64,000 bases of DNA from Comamonas sp. KCTC 72670 (lineage in GTDB: Bacteria; Myxococcota; Myxococcia; Myxococcales; Myxococcaceae): the NCBI GenBank assembly GCA_014656495.1, contig BNCN01000009.1, positions 363,424 to 427,423 of the forward strand, written 5' to 3'. The notes beneath the pieces are model-generated. The model made no database searches and was not told the DNA's origin. It saw only the letters and a list, made by a program, of their open reading frames with translations. Of the stretch, positions 35,909 through 44,442 are shown piece after piece; positions within the stretch are counted from its first letter, which is position 1; each line of letters begins with the position of its first letter. The position numbers were made by a program, and so were the translations under genes.

Positions 35909-36067
35909 GTGCCTCTAGCCTGGGGCTGGTGCCGGCGTCCCGCCATCCACCCGGGGCTGGAGGCGACATGGCGCCGGTGGCTCGCAGCCTCGGCTGGCGT
36001 CCCCTGAAGGCCCGCGCGGGCAGTGCCTACGGTGTGGAGGGCGCTGACCGTCCCGGAAAGGTGTCAC

Positions 36068-36358
36068 ATGGAACCGATTTGCGAGCACATCGAACAGGCC
36101 GGGGACCCGGCCCCCCGCTCTCGCGGGTGTGAGGAGTGTCTGGCCATGGGTGCCAGCTGGGTGCACCTGCGCCGCTGCCTGAGCTGTGGGCATGTGGGAT
36201 GTTGTGACTCCTCGCCCAACCGGCACGCGACGAAGCACTTCCGGCAGACGGCGCACCCGGTGGTCCAGTCCTTCGAGCCCGGCGAGGAGTGGGAATGGTG
36301 CTACGAGGACGAGCTCTTCGCGGAGCATCGTCCCGCACCTCCTGAGGCGCGGCTCTAG
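36068..36358 (+). CDS. UBP-type zinc-finger protein
   Basis: A 96-residue protein that is almost entirely a UBP-type (BUZ) zinc finger: C-E-H near the start, C-E-E-C, C-L-S-C-G-H-V-G-C-C, then H-A-T-K-H and H-P. In eukaryotes this finger binds ubiquitin C-termini; bacterial stand-alone versions have unknown partners. ATG 36068 has AAAGGTG upstream. The preceding gene is the divergent MFS exporter. Confidence 0.9.
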   Translation: MEPICEHIEQAGDPAPRSRGCEECLAMGASWVHLRRCLSCGHVGCCDSSPNRHATKHFRQTAHPVVQSFEPGEEWEWCYEDELFAEHRPAPPEARL

Positions 36359-36422
36359 CGTCATCCGCTATCATCCGCCCGGCCCGTTTCGGCCTGTGGG
36401 AAGAAAGGCGCGGCATCGCACC

Positions 36423-36725
36423 ATGGACGCGTGGACTCTCGAAGGCTCGCGCATCACCGACCCGGAGACGCTGAGCCGCCTGCGCGAGCTGCTGGCCGAC
36501 AAGAGCCCGCTCATCATCGAGCACCGGTTCTACCGGGAGACGCGCGCGCCGCACCGGTTCATCTGTGACGACGCCGACGTGCTCGACGAGTACCTCCAGG
36601 AGTCGCGTCCTGGAGACTCGTTCCAGGTGTGGTCCTACAAGAGCCTCTGCCGGGACGACAACCGGCTCCTCCAGGGGAAGATGCCGGACGCGGAGGGCCG
36701 GACGCCCCGCGGGGGCGTGGCCTGA
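36423..36725 (+). CDS. Small uncharacterised protein of 100 residues
   Basis: A soluble 100-residue protein beginning M-D-A-W-T-L-E-G-S-R-I-T-D. The pattern S-P-L-I-I-E-H-R-F-Y-R-E-T-R-A-P-H-R-F looks like a compact alpha/beta fold, but I do not recognise the family. It ends one base before the stop of the convergent HtrA-like gene. The start is not backed by a strong ribosome-binding site. Confidence 0.65.
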   Translation: MDAWTLEGSRITDPETLSRLRELLADKSPLIIEHRFYRETRAPHRFICDDADVLDEYLQESRPGDSFQVWSYKSLCRDDNRLLQGKMPDAEGRTPRGGVA

Positions 36726-36726
36726 G

Positions 36727-37644
36727 TCAGGCGGCCACGGGCTCGACGCGAGGCCGCGTCCGCGCCCGGGCTCGCTTGCGGCCCGCGCCCTTGCGCAGCA
36801 GGTCCAGCGTCACCTCCTCCTCCGTGGCCAACGCCATGAGCCGCTGAAGGTCGTCCACGCTGTGGACGGGCCGCGCGTTGATGGCCAGCAGCAGGTCATC
36901 CACCTGGAGCCCGGCGTCGTGGGCGGGCGTGCCCTCCTGGACGCGGAGCACCCGCACCGCGCGCGACTGGCCGTTCTCCTGTGTGAGCCGCGCGTCCAGG
37001 CTCACCGCCGTCGCCGCGATGCCGAGGAACCGCCGCTCCACCTTGCCGCGCTGGATGAGCAGGCTGGCAATCCAGGCCGCCGTGGTGGCGCTCACCGCGA
37101 AGCCAATGCCCTGCGCGTAGGGCAGCACCAGGGTGTTGAGGCCCACCACCTGCCCGCGCATGTTGAGCAGCGGCCCGCCGGAGTTGCCCGGGTTGATGGC
37201 GGCGTCCGTCTGGAGCATGCCTTCCAACATGACGCCGTTGGGCAGGGGGACGCTGCGGTTGATGGCGCTCACCACGCCGAGCGACACGGACTGCTCCAGG
37301 CGGAACGGGTTGCCAATGGCCATGACGAGCTGTCCCACGCGCACCGCTTCGGGCTCGGCGAGGGGCAGGGTGGGGAAGCCGTCCCCTTCGGCGCGGACCA
37401 CCGCGAGGTCCGTGGGCGCATCGCTGCCCACGAGCGTCCCGCGCAGCTCCTCGCCGTTGGAGAGCTGGACGGTGAGCTTGCGGGTGCCGCGCACCACGAC
37501 GTGGCGGTTGGTGAGGAGGTAGCCGTCGGGGGTGAGGAAGAGGCCGGTGCCGTGGCCGCGCGGGTGCTCCACGCCGACGACGGCGGGCGAGGCCCTCGCC
37601 ACGAGGGCCTCCAGGTCATCCGAGAACTGTTGCAGCAGCTTCAT
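36727..37644 (-). CDS. HtrA/DegP-like serine protease with PDZ domain, no signal peptide
   Basis: A 305-residue trypsin-like protein with a complete triad: H48 in T-N-R-H-V-V, D79 in P-T-D-L-A-V-V, and S155 in G-N-S-G-G-P-L. A PDZ domain spans about 200-285 (L-G-I-A-A-T, A-G-L-Q-V-D-D-L-L-L-A-I-N). The tail is very basic (R-K-R-A-R-A-R-T-R-P-R). There is no signal peptide or membrane anchor, unusual for HtrA enzymes, so it is probably cytoplasmic. It begins 12 bases after the related inactive copy. Targets unknown. Confidence 0.9.
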   Translation of the reverse strand: MKLLQQFSDDLEALVARASPAVVGVEHPRGHGTGLFLTPDGYLLTNRHVVVRGTRKLTVQLSNGEELRGTLVGSDAPTDLAVVRAEGDGFPTLPLAEPEAVRVGQLVMAIGNPFRLEQSVSLGVVSAINRSVPLPNGVMLEGMLQTDAAINPGNSGGPLLNMRGQVVGLNTLVLPYAQGIGFAVSATTAAWIASLLIQRGKVERRFLGIAATAVSLDARLTQENGQSRAVRVLRVQEGTPAHDAGLQVDDLLLAINARPVHSVDDLQRLMALATEEEVTLDLLRKGAGRKRARARTRPRVEPVAA

Positions 37645-37656
37645 GGTGTCCTCCGT

Positions 37657-38550
37657 TCACGCACGCTTGCCGACGGTGATGGGGAGCTCGCGGACCTCTC
37701 CTGCGCGCAGCACGCGGACGGGGAGGGTGGTCCCCACCTTCTCGTCGCTCAGGTATCCGAGCAGGTCCTCCACGCCGTGGAGCGGGCTTCCCCCCAGGCT
37801 CACCAGGATGTCGCCCTGCAGCAGGCCCGCGGCGTGGGCGGGGCCGTTGGGGTCGACGGACAGGCAGATGAGGCCGTGTTCGCTCTCGGCGCTCAGGTGT
37901 TGCGGCAGACGGACGGGGTAGGCGCCCACGCCCAGGTAGCCCCGCCGGATGCTCCCGTGCTCCTTCAGCGCCCCGACGACGCGAGCGAGCGTGTCCACGG
38001 CGAGGACGACGGCGGCGGTGCGCGAGAAGGCGGCGCTGAGGAGTCCAACGAGGCGGCCCTCCGTGTCCACCAGCGCGCCGCCGGAGAAGCCGGGTGGCAG
38101 GTCGGCGTCCGTCTCGAGGCAACGCTCCACGCGGCCCCCGGCGTGCGTGCGCCAGCCCTCGCCGTGGGTGCTGACCATGCCCAGCGTGGCGCGCGCGGTT
38201 CTTCCTGGCCGGGCCACGGTGATGACGAGGTGGCCCACCTTCACGTCGTCCAGGGGCGCGGGTGTCAGGGCGCTGAGGTTGGAGGCCTCTGCCTTGAGCA
38301 GCGCCAGGTCGGTGCTGGCGTCGCGGCCCACGAACTCGGCGGAGACGGTGCTGCCGTCGGGGAGGCCGACCCGGAGCGGGCCCTCGTGCTCCACGGCCTG
38401 GCTGGTGGTGACGATGTGGCCTTCGGCATCCCAGACGATGCCGGTGGCGCCGCGCCTGCGCCGGGTCTCCACGCGGACGATGCTGGGAGCGGTGCGCTCG
38501 ACGACGGATGCGAGGGATTGGGACAGGGATTGGAGCAGGCCGGTGGACAT
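37657..38550 (-). CDS. HtrA-like protein lacking the catalytic histidine
   Basis: A 297-residue paralogue of the downstream HtrA-like protease with the same trypsin-plus-PDZ layout. D81 in S-T-D-L-A-L-L and S156 in G-F-S-G-G-A-L are kept, but the histidine position reads T-T-S-Q-A-V, with Q51 instead. Hydrolysis is therefore unlikely. The PDZ domain (A-G-L-L-Q-G-D-I-L-V-S-L-G-G) is intact, so it may bind substrates or regulate the active partner. ATG 38550 has AAAGGAA upstream. No signal peptide. First gene of the two-gene operon. Confidence 0.87.
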   Translation of the reverse strand: MSTGLLQSLSQSLASVVERTAPSIVRVETRRRRGATGIVWDAEGHIVTTSQAVEHEGPLRVGLPDGSTVSAEFVGRDASTDLALLKAEASNLSALTPAPLDDVKVGHLVITVARPGRTARATLGMVSTHGEGWRTHAGGRVERCLETDADLPPGFSGGALVDTEGRLVGLLSAAFSRTAAVVLAVDTLARVVGALKEHGSIRRGYLGVGAYPVRLPQHLSAESEHGLICLSVDPNGPAHAAGLLQGDILVSLGGSPLHGVEDLLGYLSDEKVGTTLPVRVLRAGEVRELPITVGKRA

Positions 38551-38613
38551 GATGCGTTCCTTTCGAGGCACAACGTAAAGGCCTCGAAACGCCGCCACAT
38601 CGGCGAACCGGCT

Positions 38614-38626
38614 AGGTCCGGGACCT
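38614..38626. promoter_or_regulatory. Palindrome upstream of the HtrA-like pair
   Basis: AGGTCC-G-GGACCT is a perfect 6-1-6 palindrome, 63 bases upstream of the first HtrA-like gene's start. It may be an operator or part of a hairpin. No regulator is evident. Confidence 0.3.
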
Positions 38627-38634
38627 GCCCATTC

Positions 38635-38651
38635 GGGGAGGTCACCTCCCC
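38635..38651 (-). terminator. Hairpin after the HNH endonuclease gene
   Basis: GGGGAGGT-C-ACCTCCCC is a perfect 8-1-8 inverted repeat starting 6 bases after the HNH stop on the minus strand. No T-run follows. Confidence 0.55.
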
Positions 38652-38657
38652 AGCGGG

Positions 38658-39596
38658 TCAGCTCGCTTGCCGGAAGCGCTCGTAACGCGCCGCAAGGTAG
38701 TCACGCCGCGGCCGCTGGGACTTCGCCTCCGGGAGGACCTCCAGCGGCTTTCCGGCGAAGCCCTTGAGGCCGTACTCCAACGTGGGCCCATCGCGCTCCG
38801 CGAGCAGGCGCGGTGCAATCTCGATGATGCCATCGGGGTGGATGCCCAGCAGGTCGGCGTCGAAGGCGCCGTGATGCAGCTTGCAGAGCGAGAGGCCGTT
38901 GGGCACCTCGGGGCGGCCGCGCTCGTCCCGGTCCGGGAGGATGTGCGCCGCGTCGAGCAGCTCCGGGCGAGGGAACCGGCACACGGCGCAGCGCTGTGAA
39001 TACGCACGGAGCACGTGCTGCCGGAAGGCGGCCTGATGCAGCCGTTTCTTCATCTGGACCGTCGCGTAGCGGCGCTCCAGGCTCAGCAACTTCGGGTCCG
39101 CCACGTGGAGGCCCGGCTCCAGGAGTTGTGCGTCTTGCGGCGCGGTGACGACGGTGAAGCTCAGCTCGGATGGGTTCACCTCGGAGATGTAGACGGGCCA
39201 GATGGGCCGGTAGGTGCCGGGCTCGATGCCGTAGAAGTAGATGAGGGGGACATCCCATTCCATGCCACGCACGAGTCGCCGGTTGTCGCGTGACTCGACG
39301 TCCGTTCCTTGGAACCGATACTGGAAGCCGTCGTTCGAACGCAGGTCGTCATAGCGCGCCTCGCGGCCCTGTCGTGGCACGGTGGTCTTGATGGACAGGG
39401 CCGTCTCGCGCATGTGTCGCGGCCAGAAGATGCCGCGCGCGCGGTTGGCGAAGTGCAGCGTCTCCCCCTGGTACGGAAAGCCCGCGTCGATGAGTTCCCA
39501 GGGCAGGACCTCGCCGTACTGGCGCACCAGCCGTTGCAGCGCATCCATTGCGGCGACCCGGATGGGCCAGTCGATGTCCTGGTGCATCGGCTCCAC
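38658..39596 (-). CDS. HNH endonuclease of COG3440-like type
   Basis: A 312-residue protein. The C-terminal HNH domain has C-A-V-C near 200, then A-A-H-I-L-P-D and N-G-L-S-L-C-K-L-H-H-G-A-F-D, so metal and catalytic residues are present. The N-terminal 190 residues (R-G-I-F-W-P-R-H-M, Y-D-D) resemble the DNA-recognition half of predicted restriction endonucleases such as COG3440. No methyltransferase or other restriction gene is adjacent, so it may be an orphan modification-dependent nuclease. Divergent from the DUF3892 gene. Confidence 0.85.
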   Translation of the reverse strand: MEPMHQDIDWPIRVAAMDALQRLVRQYGEVLPWELIDAGFPYQGETLHFANRARGIFWPRHMRETALSIKTTVPRQGREARYDDLRSNDGFQYRFQGTDVESRDNRRLVRGMEWDVPLIYFYGIEPGTYRPIWPVYISEVNPSELSFTVVTAPQDAQLLEPGLHVADPKLLSLERRYATVQMKKRLHQAAFRQHVLRAYSQRCAVCRFPRPELLDAAHILPDRDERGRPEVPNGLSLCKLHHGAFDADLLGIHPDGIIEIAPRLLAERDGPTLEYGLKGFAGKPLEVLPEAKSQRPRRDYLAARYERFRQAS

Positions 39597-39688
39597 CAGG
39601 CTACCAAGTCTGATTCCGGGGCACAGGGCTCCGCGCTACCTCCGGGGCGGTACAGACGCAGCACGCGCCGCTTCGCATCTTTCATCGC

Positions 39689-39705
39689 GCAACGACGACC
39701 GTTGC
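39689..39705. promoter_or_regulatory. Inverted repeat between HNH and DUF3892 genes
   Basis: GCAACG-ACGAC-CGTTGC is a perfect 6-5-6 inverted repeat in the divergent region, about 20 bases before the DUF3892 start. It could be an operator for one or both genes. Confidence 0.35.
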
Positions 39706-39724
39706 TCAACGAGGAGATACGAAT

Positions 39725-39991
39725 ATGCGCTACATCATCGCGGTGAGGCTGTCTGGGGGCGACAGGCTCGAGCACATCACGGACTTGAAGTGGCAAGAAC
39801 CCGCGACTGGCTGGTCCAACACGAACACCCGCGCAGAGATGGTCGCCTGGATTGATAATGGGAACGAGGCGCGCGTCCGGGTTGGCAGCAACGAATCCAA
39901 GGTCGAGGTCGTCCGGGCCAATCCTCCCTATCTGCGGTCGAGTCCCAACAACACGACGGCTGACAACCTGTTGTCCCTGCCTCGCTTCTGA
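39725..39991 (+). CDS. DUF3892 protein
   Basis: An 88-residue protein with the DUF3892 pattern: I-A-V-R-L-S-G-G-D-R-L-E-H-I-T-D-L-K-W early and D-N-L-L-S-L-P-R-F at the end. The family is small, widespread and of unknown function, and often sits in variable genome regions. GAGGAG lies well upstream of the ATG. Its base composition is lower in GC than neighbouring genes, suggesting acquisition. Confidence 0.88.
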   Translation: MRYIIAVRLSGGDRLEHITDLKWQEPATGWSNTNTRAEMVAWIDNGNEARVRVGSNESKVEVVRANPPYLRSSPNNTTADNLLSLPRF

Positions 39992-40031
39992 TTGAACTCC
40001 GCTGCCTCGGCTACTGCCCAGAGACTTCGGC

Positions 40032-40083
40032 GGTCGCTTCGCCGCCGGAGATGAAGGGCTCTGGGGTCGGTTCGCCGCCGGAG
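40032..40083. repeat. Two 19-bp direct repeats
   Basis: GGTCGCTTCGCCGCCGGAG (40032-40050) and GGTCGGTTCGCCGCCGGAG (40065-40083) differ at one base, with a 33-base period. Confidence 0.7.
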
Positions 40084-40118
40084 CCGGAACGAGAGGCTCC
40101 GGACTCGGTCGGCACGGT

Positions 40119-40177
40119 CGCTGTTCGGAAATGTCGGGACATTTGCTGCGCGAAACCCCCGACATTTCCGAACAGCG
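40119..40177. repeat. Perfect 20-bp inverted repeat with 19-bp spacer
   Basis: CGCTGTTCGGAAATGTCGGG (40119-40138) and its exact complement (40158-40177) flank a 19-base spacer. The left arm plus spacer also contains a second palindrome, AAATGTC-GG-GACATTT, so two alternative hairpins can form. It lies about 130 bases after DUF3892. It could be a terminator, a mobile-element terminal-repeat remnant or a recombination site. Confidence 0.8.
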
Positions 40178-40504
40178 AGGTGTGATGGCGCCCGCCGGAG
40201 CGGGACGTGCGCCGGGCCGCGGGTGCGCACCACGCGTCGCCTGGCCGCGTGGGCGTCGAACATCGCTGCGCCATGGGCCACCCCGGTGCGGGGCGCACGC
40301 CAGTTCGAGACTCAGGCGAGGTTCGTCCGCGGCTCAATCGCGGTTTCCCTCCTCACTCGACCTGGCCTCCTGGATGCAGCCCCCCCAGAGGCACCAGCCA
40401 GCCACACGAGCGGTCCGCGCGACTCACGCTCCTCCCCGGCCACTACGTCCCCGCGTCCCTAGGTTCACCTGGACCGTCACGACGGCGAACGAAAGGTCGG
40501 ACCC

Positions 40505-41041
40505 ATGGAAGAGACAGGCGAGCGCACCGTGAATCAGCCGCAGGGTGTCATCCAGGGAGACCGCCGCGAGTTCGAGGCGCTGCTGAAGGACTACGACACC
40601 GCGCTCCTCACCACGCGGGGCGCGGATGGGCACTTCCACACGCGGCCCATGGCCGTGGCGAAGAAGCACAAGTCCGGCTCCGTGCTCTGGTTCGCCACGT
40701 GGGCGGACACGCAGAAGGTGCAGGACCTGGAGGCGGACCCGCACTGCTCGCTGGCCTTCCATGCGTCGGAGGACAGCGCGACCTATCTCTCCGTGTCAGG
40801 CGTGGTGGAAATCGTCCGCGACCGGAGGACCATTCATGACCTGTGGGAGCCGGGCTGGAAGCCCTGGTTCCCCAAAGGGCCGGACGAGGGCGACATCGCC
40901 CTGCTGCGCTTCATCCCGGAGCACGCCGAATACGTCCACCCCGCGGGCGGCAAGCTCCAGGTGCTCTTCAGCACCGCGAAGGCCCTGGTGACGAAGCAGC
41001 GGCCGGACGTCGCGCCCAAGAAGGAGCTGGACCTGCACTGA
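40505..41041 (+). CDS. Pyridoxamine 5'-phosphate oxidase-family protein (stress protein 26-like)
   Basis: A 178-residue protein of the split-barrel FMN-binding family, like general stress protein 26. Visible motifs are A-L-L-T-T-R-G-A-D-G-H-F-H-T-R-P-M and F-A-T-W-A-D-T-Q-K-V-Q-D-L, followed by L-S-V-S-G-V-V-E-I-V. The family binds FMN or F420; the substrate is unknown. AAAGG precedes the ATG. It is convergent with the ASKHA-fold gene, which ends 14 bases away. Confidence 0.88.
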   Translation: MEETGERTVNQPQGVIQGDRREFEALLKDYDTALLTTRGADGHFHTRPMAVAKKHKSGSVLWFATWADTQKVQDLEADPHCSLAFHASEDSATYLSVSGVVEIVRDRRTIHDLWEPGWKPWFPKGPDEGDIALLRFIPEHAEYVHPAGGKLQVLFSTAKALVTKQRPDVAPKKELDLH

Positions 41042-41055
41042 GACACGGGGACGGC

Positions 41056-41913
41056 TCAGCGCCGCTCCAGCAGCGCGGCACCCGGACCAAAGCCCAGCGT
41101 GAGGCACAACACGCGCGGGTGCCGCGCCAGCCGTGAGTCGCTCCGCGCGGCCTCCGCGGCCAGCTCCGCGTCATTGAGCACCAGGGCCGTGCCACGGCCC
41201 TCGTTCCCCATCGCGGCCTGGAGGATGTCCGCCACCAGGGGCGCGTGGCCCTCCCAGCCATAGGTGCTGCCACCGGGCACGAGCGCCGCGTCCAGCGGGC
41301 ACGGCAGCGCGAGACACAGCGCATCCGGTGCTCGCGCCGAGAAGGCCCGCAAGGCACTGGAGATGAACGCCACGGCGGCCTTCACCTGCCGCCCATCCGC
41401 CGGACGCTCCATCCCGATGAAGTACCGGGGCAGCAGGGCCGCGTCGCGCTCGAAGATGCGCGGCGCGGCGGCGGGGCGCAGGCACTTGATGGCCGTCTGC
41501 CCGACGTCCAGCGCCACGGGATGGGTGGGACGCAGCGGCTCCAGCAGGCGCAGTCCCGCCCGGACAGGCGCGAAGATGGGGTCCTCCGCCATGTACACGG
41601 GGCAGGGGAGTCCCGTGGAAGCCTCCGCGAGCATCCCGCCGAAGCCCTCCAGGCAGACCAGTCCGCCGCTGAGCCACACCGCGTCCACGGCGTGGCGCTT
41701 CACCAGGACCGCGAGCGCTTCCGTGAGCGCCGGCCTCAGCCCGCCCGCGAGCCTGGGGCCGGTGAGGCCCTGCCGCCGGTCCGCCTCCACGCGCGGCGCG
41801 CCGAGCAGCTCCCACAGCTCTCGCCCCTGCACGGGAAGGTTCCAGACCTCCAACGCGGACACGCCCGGCAGCACCTGTCGTCGGACATCCCAATCAGGCA
41901 TGAGCCCACTCAC
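41056..41913 (-). CDS. ASKHA-fold (sugar-kinase/ROK-like) protein, last gene of a biosynthetic-like cluster
   Basis: A 285-residue soluble protein. V-A-L-D-V-G-Q-T-A-I-K-C-L near the middle resembles the phosphate-1 motif of ASKHA ATPases, and G-T-A-L-V-L-N-D-A-E-L-A-A-E-A-A followed by L-T-L-G-F-G-P-G resembles the adenosine motif of ROK/hexokinase-like kinases. This suggests a small-molecule kinase or ATP-binding carrier. Its GTG start overlaps the glycosyltransferase stop (GTGA), so the two are co-translated. An ATG at 41901 is possible. No named family is recognised; kinase activity is inference. Confidence 0.65.
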   Translation of the reverse strand: MSGLMPDWDVRRQVLPGVSALEVWNLPVQGRELWELLGAPRVEADRRQGLTGPRLAGGLRPALTEALAVLVKRHAVDAVWLSGGLVCLEGFGGMLAEASTGLPCPVYMAEDPIFAPVRAGLRLLEPLRPTHPVALDVGQTAIKCLRPAAAPRIFERDAALLPRYFIGMERPADGRQVKAAVAFISSALRAFSARAPDALCLALPCPLDAALVPGGSTYGWEGHAPLVADILQAAMGNEGRGTALVLNDAELAAEAARSDSRLARHPRVLCLTLGFGPGAALLERR

Positions 41914-43103
41914 CTCGCGAGCTGGGTGATGCGCTCCGCGGCTTCCCGGGCTCCGTCACGCGCCTGGTAGGACGCGGCGATGCGGGCCGCGTTGTGGCGC
42001 AGCGCCGTGTCTGGCTCCAACAACTGGCGCAGCGCGGCGCGGCAGTCCTCCACGGTGAGCGTGCGAGGCTCCCGCACCAGCCCTGCTCCCGACTTCGTGA
42101 GGAAGTGCGCCTGGATGGGTTGGTCATTGCAGACAGGGAGGAGCAGCATGGGAACGCCTTCGGTCAGCGCTTCCATGACGGAGTTGGCGCCGCCGTGCGA
42201 CACGAGCGCGGCGGCTCGCGGTAACAACTGTCGCTGCGGTGTGTATGGCACGGCGACCACGTCGCCGGGAAGTGTGTGTACAAATTCTGTATCAGCGAGC
42301 TCGCCCGCGCTGAGCACCAGCGTGACACCCAGGGGCGCGGCGGCCTCGGCGAGGGTGCGAAACAACTCAGGCTGCCATGAAATCTGGCTGCCGAATGACA
42401 CATACACAACGGGCTTCGAACCCAGCCGCGCCCAGGGGAACTCCACCTCGTCCCCGCGCGCGCCCCGGGGACGGGATGGACCCACCAGGTGTGTCGCGGG
42501 GGGGAGGTCCGCGTCGGGGCCGAGGAAGTCCTCGGTGGCGAAGACGACGTTCAGGTCCGGTGAGAGGCACTCGCAATTGCGGAAGCGCGCCGCGAAGCCG
42601 TGCCGGGCGAACAGGGCCTGGCGCTCGGCGGCCAGCGCGCGCACGTTGCGGCGCAGCCCGTAATCCTCGGGGGGCTCCAGCAGGGACAGCGCGGAGGACA
42701 CGCCGGCCCAGGGGATGCGCAGGTCCTGCGCGGCGAGCACCGCGGCGTACTGCATGCCATCCAGCGCCATGACGTCCGGGCGGAAGCGCTCCACGGCTTC
42801 GCGCACGGGCGCCAGCAGCGCGGGCACGGCGTCAATCAACAGACCGCGAATCCATCTCCCCAGCGCGGCCTCATCGAGCACCAGCCGCGCGAGCGCCTCG
42901 CCCCCGGTCGCGATGGCGGGCACGGGCGTTTCGGACCGTGGCAGCTCGAGCACCTCGACGCCCAGCCGGTGCAACTGGGGCGCGGGCTCGGGGATGCACA
43001 GCCAGCCAACGTGATGGCCCAGGTGGACCAGCCACTGGGCGACGCCCGTCATCGGGTGGAGGTGGCCCTTCTCGGGGGAGGTCGCAATCAGGATTCGGGA
43101 CAT
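41910..43103 (-). CDS. UGT-type (GT1) glycosyltransferase
   Basis: A 397-residue cytoplasmic GT-B enzyme of the UDP-glucuronosyl/macrolide glycosyltransferase type. N-terminal P-E-K-G-H-L-H-P begins the acceptor domain. The C-terminal donor-binding signature H-G-G-A-N-S-V-M-E-A-L-T-E-G-V-P is followed by N-D-Q-P-I-Q-A, as in family 1 enzymes that glycosylate lipids, sterols or natural products. The start at 43103 overlaps the upstream asparagine-synthetase-like gene by 16 bases. The acceptor may be the product of this cluster. Confidence 0.9.
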   Translation of the reverse strand: MSRILIATSPEKGHLHPMTGVAQWLVHLGHHVGWLCIPEPAPQLHRLGVEVLELPRSETPVPAIATGGEALARLVLDEAALGRWIRGLLIDAVPALLAPVREAVERFRPDVMALDGMQYAAVLAAQDLRIPWAGVSSALSLLEPPEDYGLRRNVRALAAERQALFARHGFAARFRNCECLSPDLNVVFATEDFLGPDADLPPATHLVGPSRPRGARGDEVEFPWARLGSKPVVYVSFGSQISWQPELFRTLAEAAAPLGVTLVLSAGELADTEFVHTLPGDVVAVPYTPQRQLLPRAAALVSHGGANSVMEALTEGVPMLLLPVCNDQPIQAHFLTKSGAGLVREPRTLTVEDCRAALRQLLEPDTALRHNAARIAASYQARDGAREAAERITQLAR

Positions 43104-44386
43104 GGCGGGCGGGCGAGTGCGTGCGCGTGGAGCATGGCGAGTGAACACAGCCGCATCAACAGCCGGTCCATCGCGCTGGCTTCATGCGCCTCGGGCGCCA
43201 GCCGCGCGTAACGTTCCAGCGCTCCCCGCGTCGCGACAGGGTCGACGACCTGCAGGGGCGCCAGCCGGGCGGGGGTGAGCCATTCCCGGTACAACGCCAG
43301 CCAACGCTCCCGGACGGGGCTGGAGAGCGCGGTGTGCGCGTAGCGCGGGGTCTTCCTCGCCAGTCGGACCTCGTCCGGGACGAGCGAGCGCACCGCGTGC
43401 CGGAAGAGCCACTTGCCGGCCCCCTGCCGGGCGAGCACCGCCGAGGGAAGTCCCAGCGCCACCTCCGCGAAGCCCGTGTCCAGGTACGGCGTACGCACGC
43501 TCAAGCCCTGCGTGGCGGCGCTGCGCAGCTCGGGGGGGAGCACCAGCTCCCGCAGCACCCAGGCGGCGTAACGCACCTCCTCGGGGTGATCCTCCTCGCC
43601 CGGTCCGGCCTCCAGGTCCCAGGGCAGGGCGTGCGCCCGCTGATCCACCCCCAAGTTGTCCACAGCCCAGGGGTGCAGGACCGCGCGCGCCATCCGCCGG
43701 TCCTCGGTCACCCGTGCCGCGGCCTGCACGCGTGCTTCGGGATTGCCCATGAGCACCTCGTCCGCGCCCGCGCCGCTCAGCAGCGTGGAGGCGCCCTGCC
43801 GCCGGGCCTCGGCGTAGAAGGCGAAGCTGGCCACGGCGCGGGCGTTGAGGATGGCGGTCTCCTGGCTCAGGACCGCGCGCTCGAACAGCTCCGGGAGCAC
43901 CGCGTCGGGGATGGCGATGTCGACCAACTCCACGCCCGTGGCGTCCGCCACCGCGCGGGCATTGCGCCGCTCCGCCGCGTCCGCGAAGTGGACGTTCATG
44001 GTCCACGCGAGAACGCGCCCGGGGGCCTGCCTCGCGGCCATGGCGCACAGCGCCGCGCTGTCCACGCCTCCGCTCAAGCTGACGTCCACGGTGCCCGCCG
44101 TCACATGCTCACGGACCCCACGCGCCAACGCGGCCAGCAGCAGCTCCGCCAGCCGGTCCTCCGGCGTGTCACTCCCCGTGGCGCGCCGCACGCGGGGCAG
44201 GGGGCCTGGGACTCGGTACACGCCGCGGAACACGCTCGCCCCGGGCGGCAGCGCATGACGCAGGAGCGCGGCGACGGCCTCCGGCTCCAACCCCGGGGGG
44301 CCGAGCCTCCAGACGGAGGACTCCAGGCGCGCCGAAGACTGGTAGCGGGGCAGGGTGGCGAGCAGTCCGCCGGGGGCATGAGACAC
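43088..44386 (-). CDS. Stand-alone asparagine-synthetase-domain amidotransferase
   Basis: A 432-residue protein with the ATP-pyrophosphatase (AANH) domain of class B asparagine synthetase: S-L-S-G-G-V-D-S-A-A-L in the PP-loop and L-L-S-G-A-G-A-D-E-V-L-M-G further on. The N-terminal glutaminase with its Cys-1 nucleophile is absent, leaving only about 60 unassigned residues. Such forms activate a carboxylate as adenylate, then form an amide or lactam, as in lasso-peptide cyclases and beta-lactam synthetases. The start is uncertain: GTG 44386 is preferred to TTG 44422, which would leave only 20 bases to the divergent gene. Confidence 0.88.
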   Translation of the reverse strand: MSHAPGGLLATLPRYQSSARLESSVWRLGPPGLEPEAVAALLRHALPPGASVFRGVYRVPGPLPRVRRATGSDTPEDRLAELLLAALARGVREHVTAGTVDVSLSGGVDSAALCAMAARQAPGRVLAWTMNVHFADAAERRNARAVADATGVELVDIAIPDAVLPELFERAVLSQETAILNARAVASFAFYAEARRQGASTLLSGAGADEVLMGNPEARVQAAARVTEDRRMARAVLHPWAVDNLGVDQRAHALPWDLEAGPGEEDHPEEVRYAAWVLRELVLPPELRSAATQGLSVRTPYLDTGFAEVALGLPSAVLARQGAGKWLFRHAVRSLVPDEVRLARKTPRYAHTALSSPVRERWLALYREWLTPARLAPLQVVDPVATRGALERYARLAPEAHEASAMDRLLMRLCSLAMLHAHALARPPCPES

Positions 44387-44442
44387 CCGGCTACTGTGAC
44401 AAGCGCCAGGGGCCCCGGGCAACCTCGGCTAGAGTCCCCGCC

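Larger units (their letters stand above)
39992..40504. other. About 510 bp without a gene, repeat-rich
   Basis: No credible coding frame. The left part holds two near-identical direct repeats and a perfect 20-bp inverted repeat. The rest is ordinary high-GC spacer ahead of the pyridoxamine-oxidase-like gene. Confidence 0.6.

Noticed and set aside
40119..40177. CRISPR-like repeat unit
   Set aside because: Only one inverted pair occurs, with no repeated spacer architecture and no cas genes.
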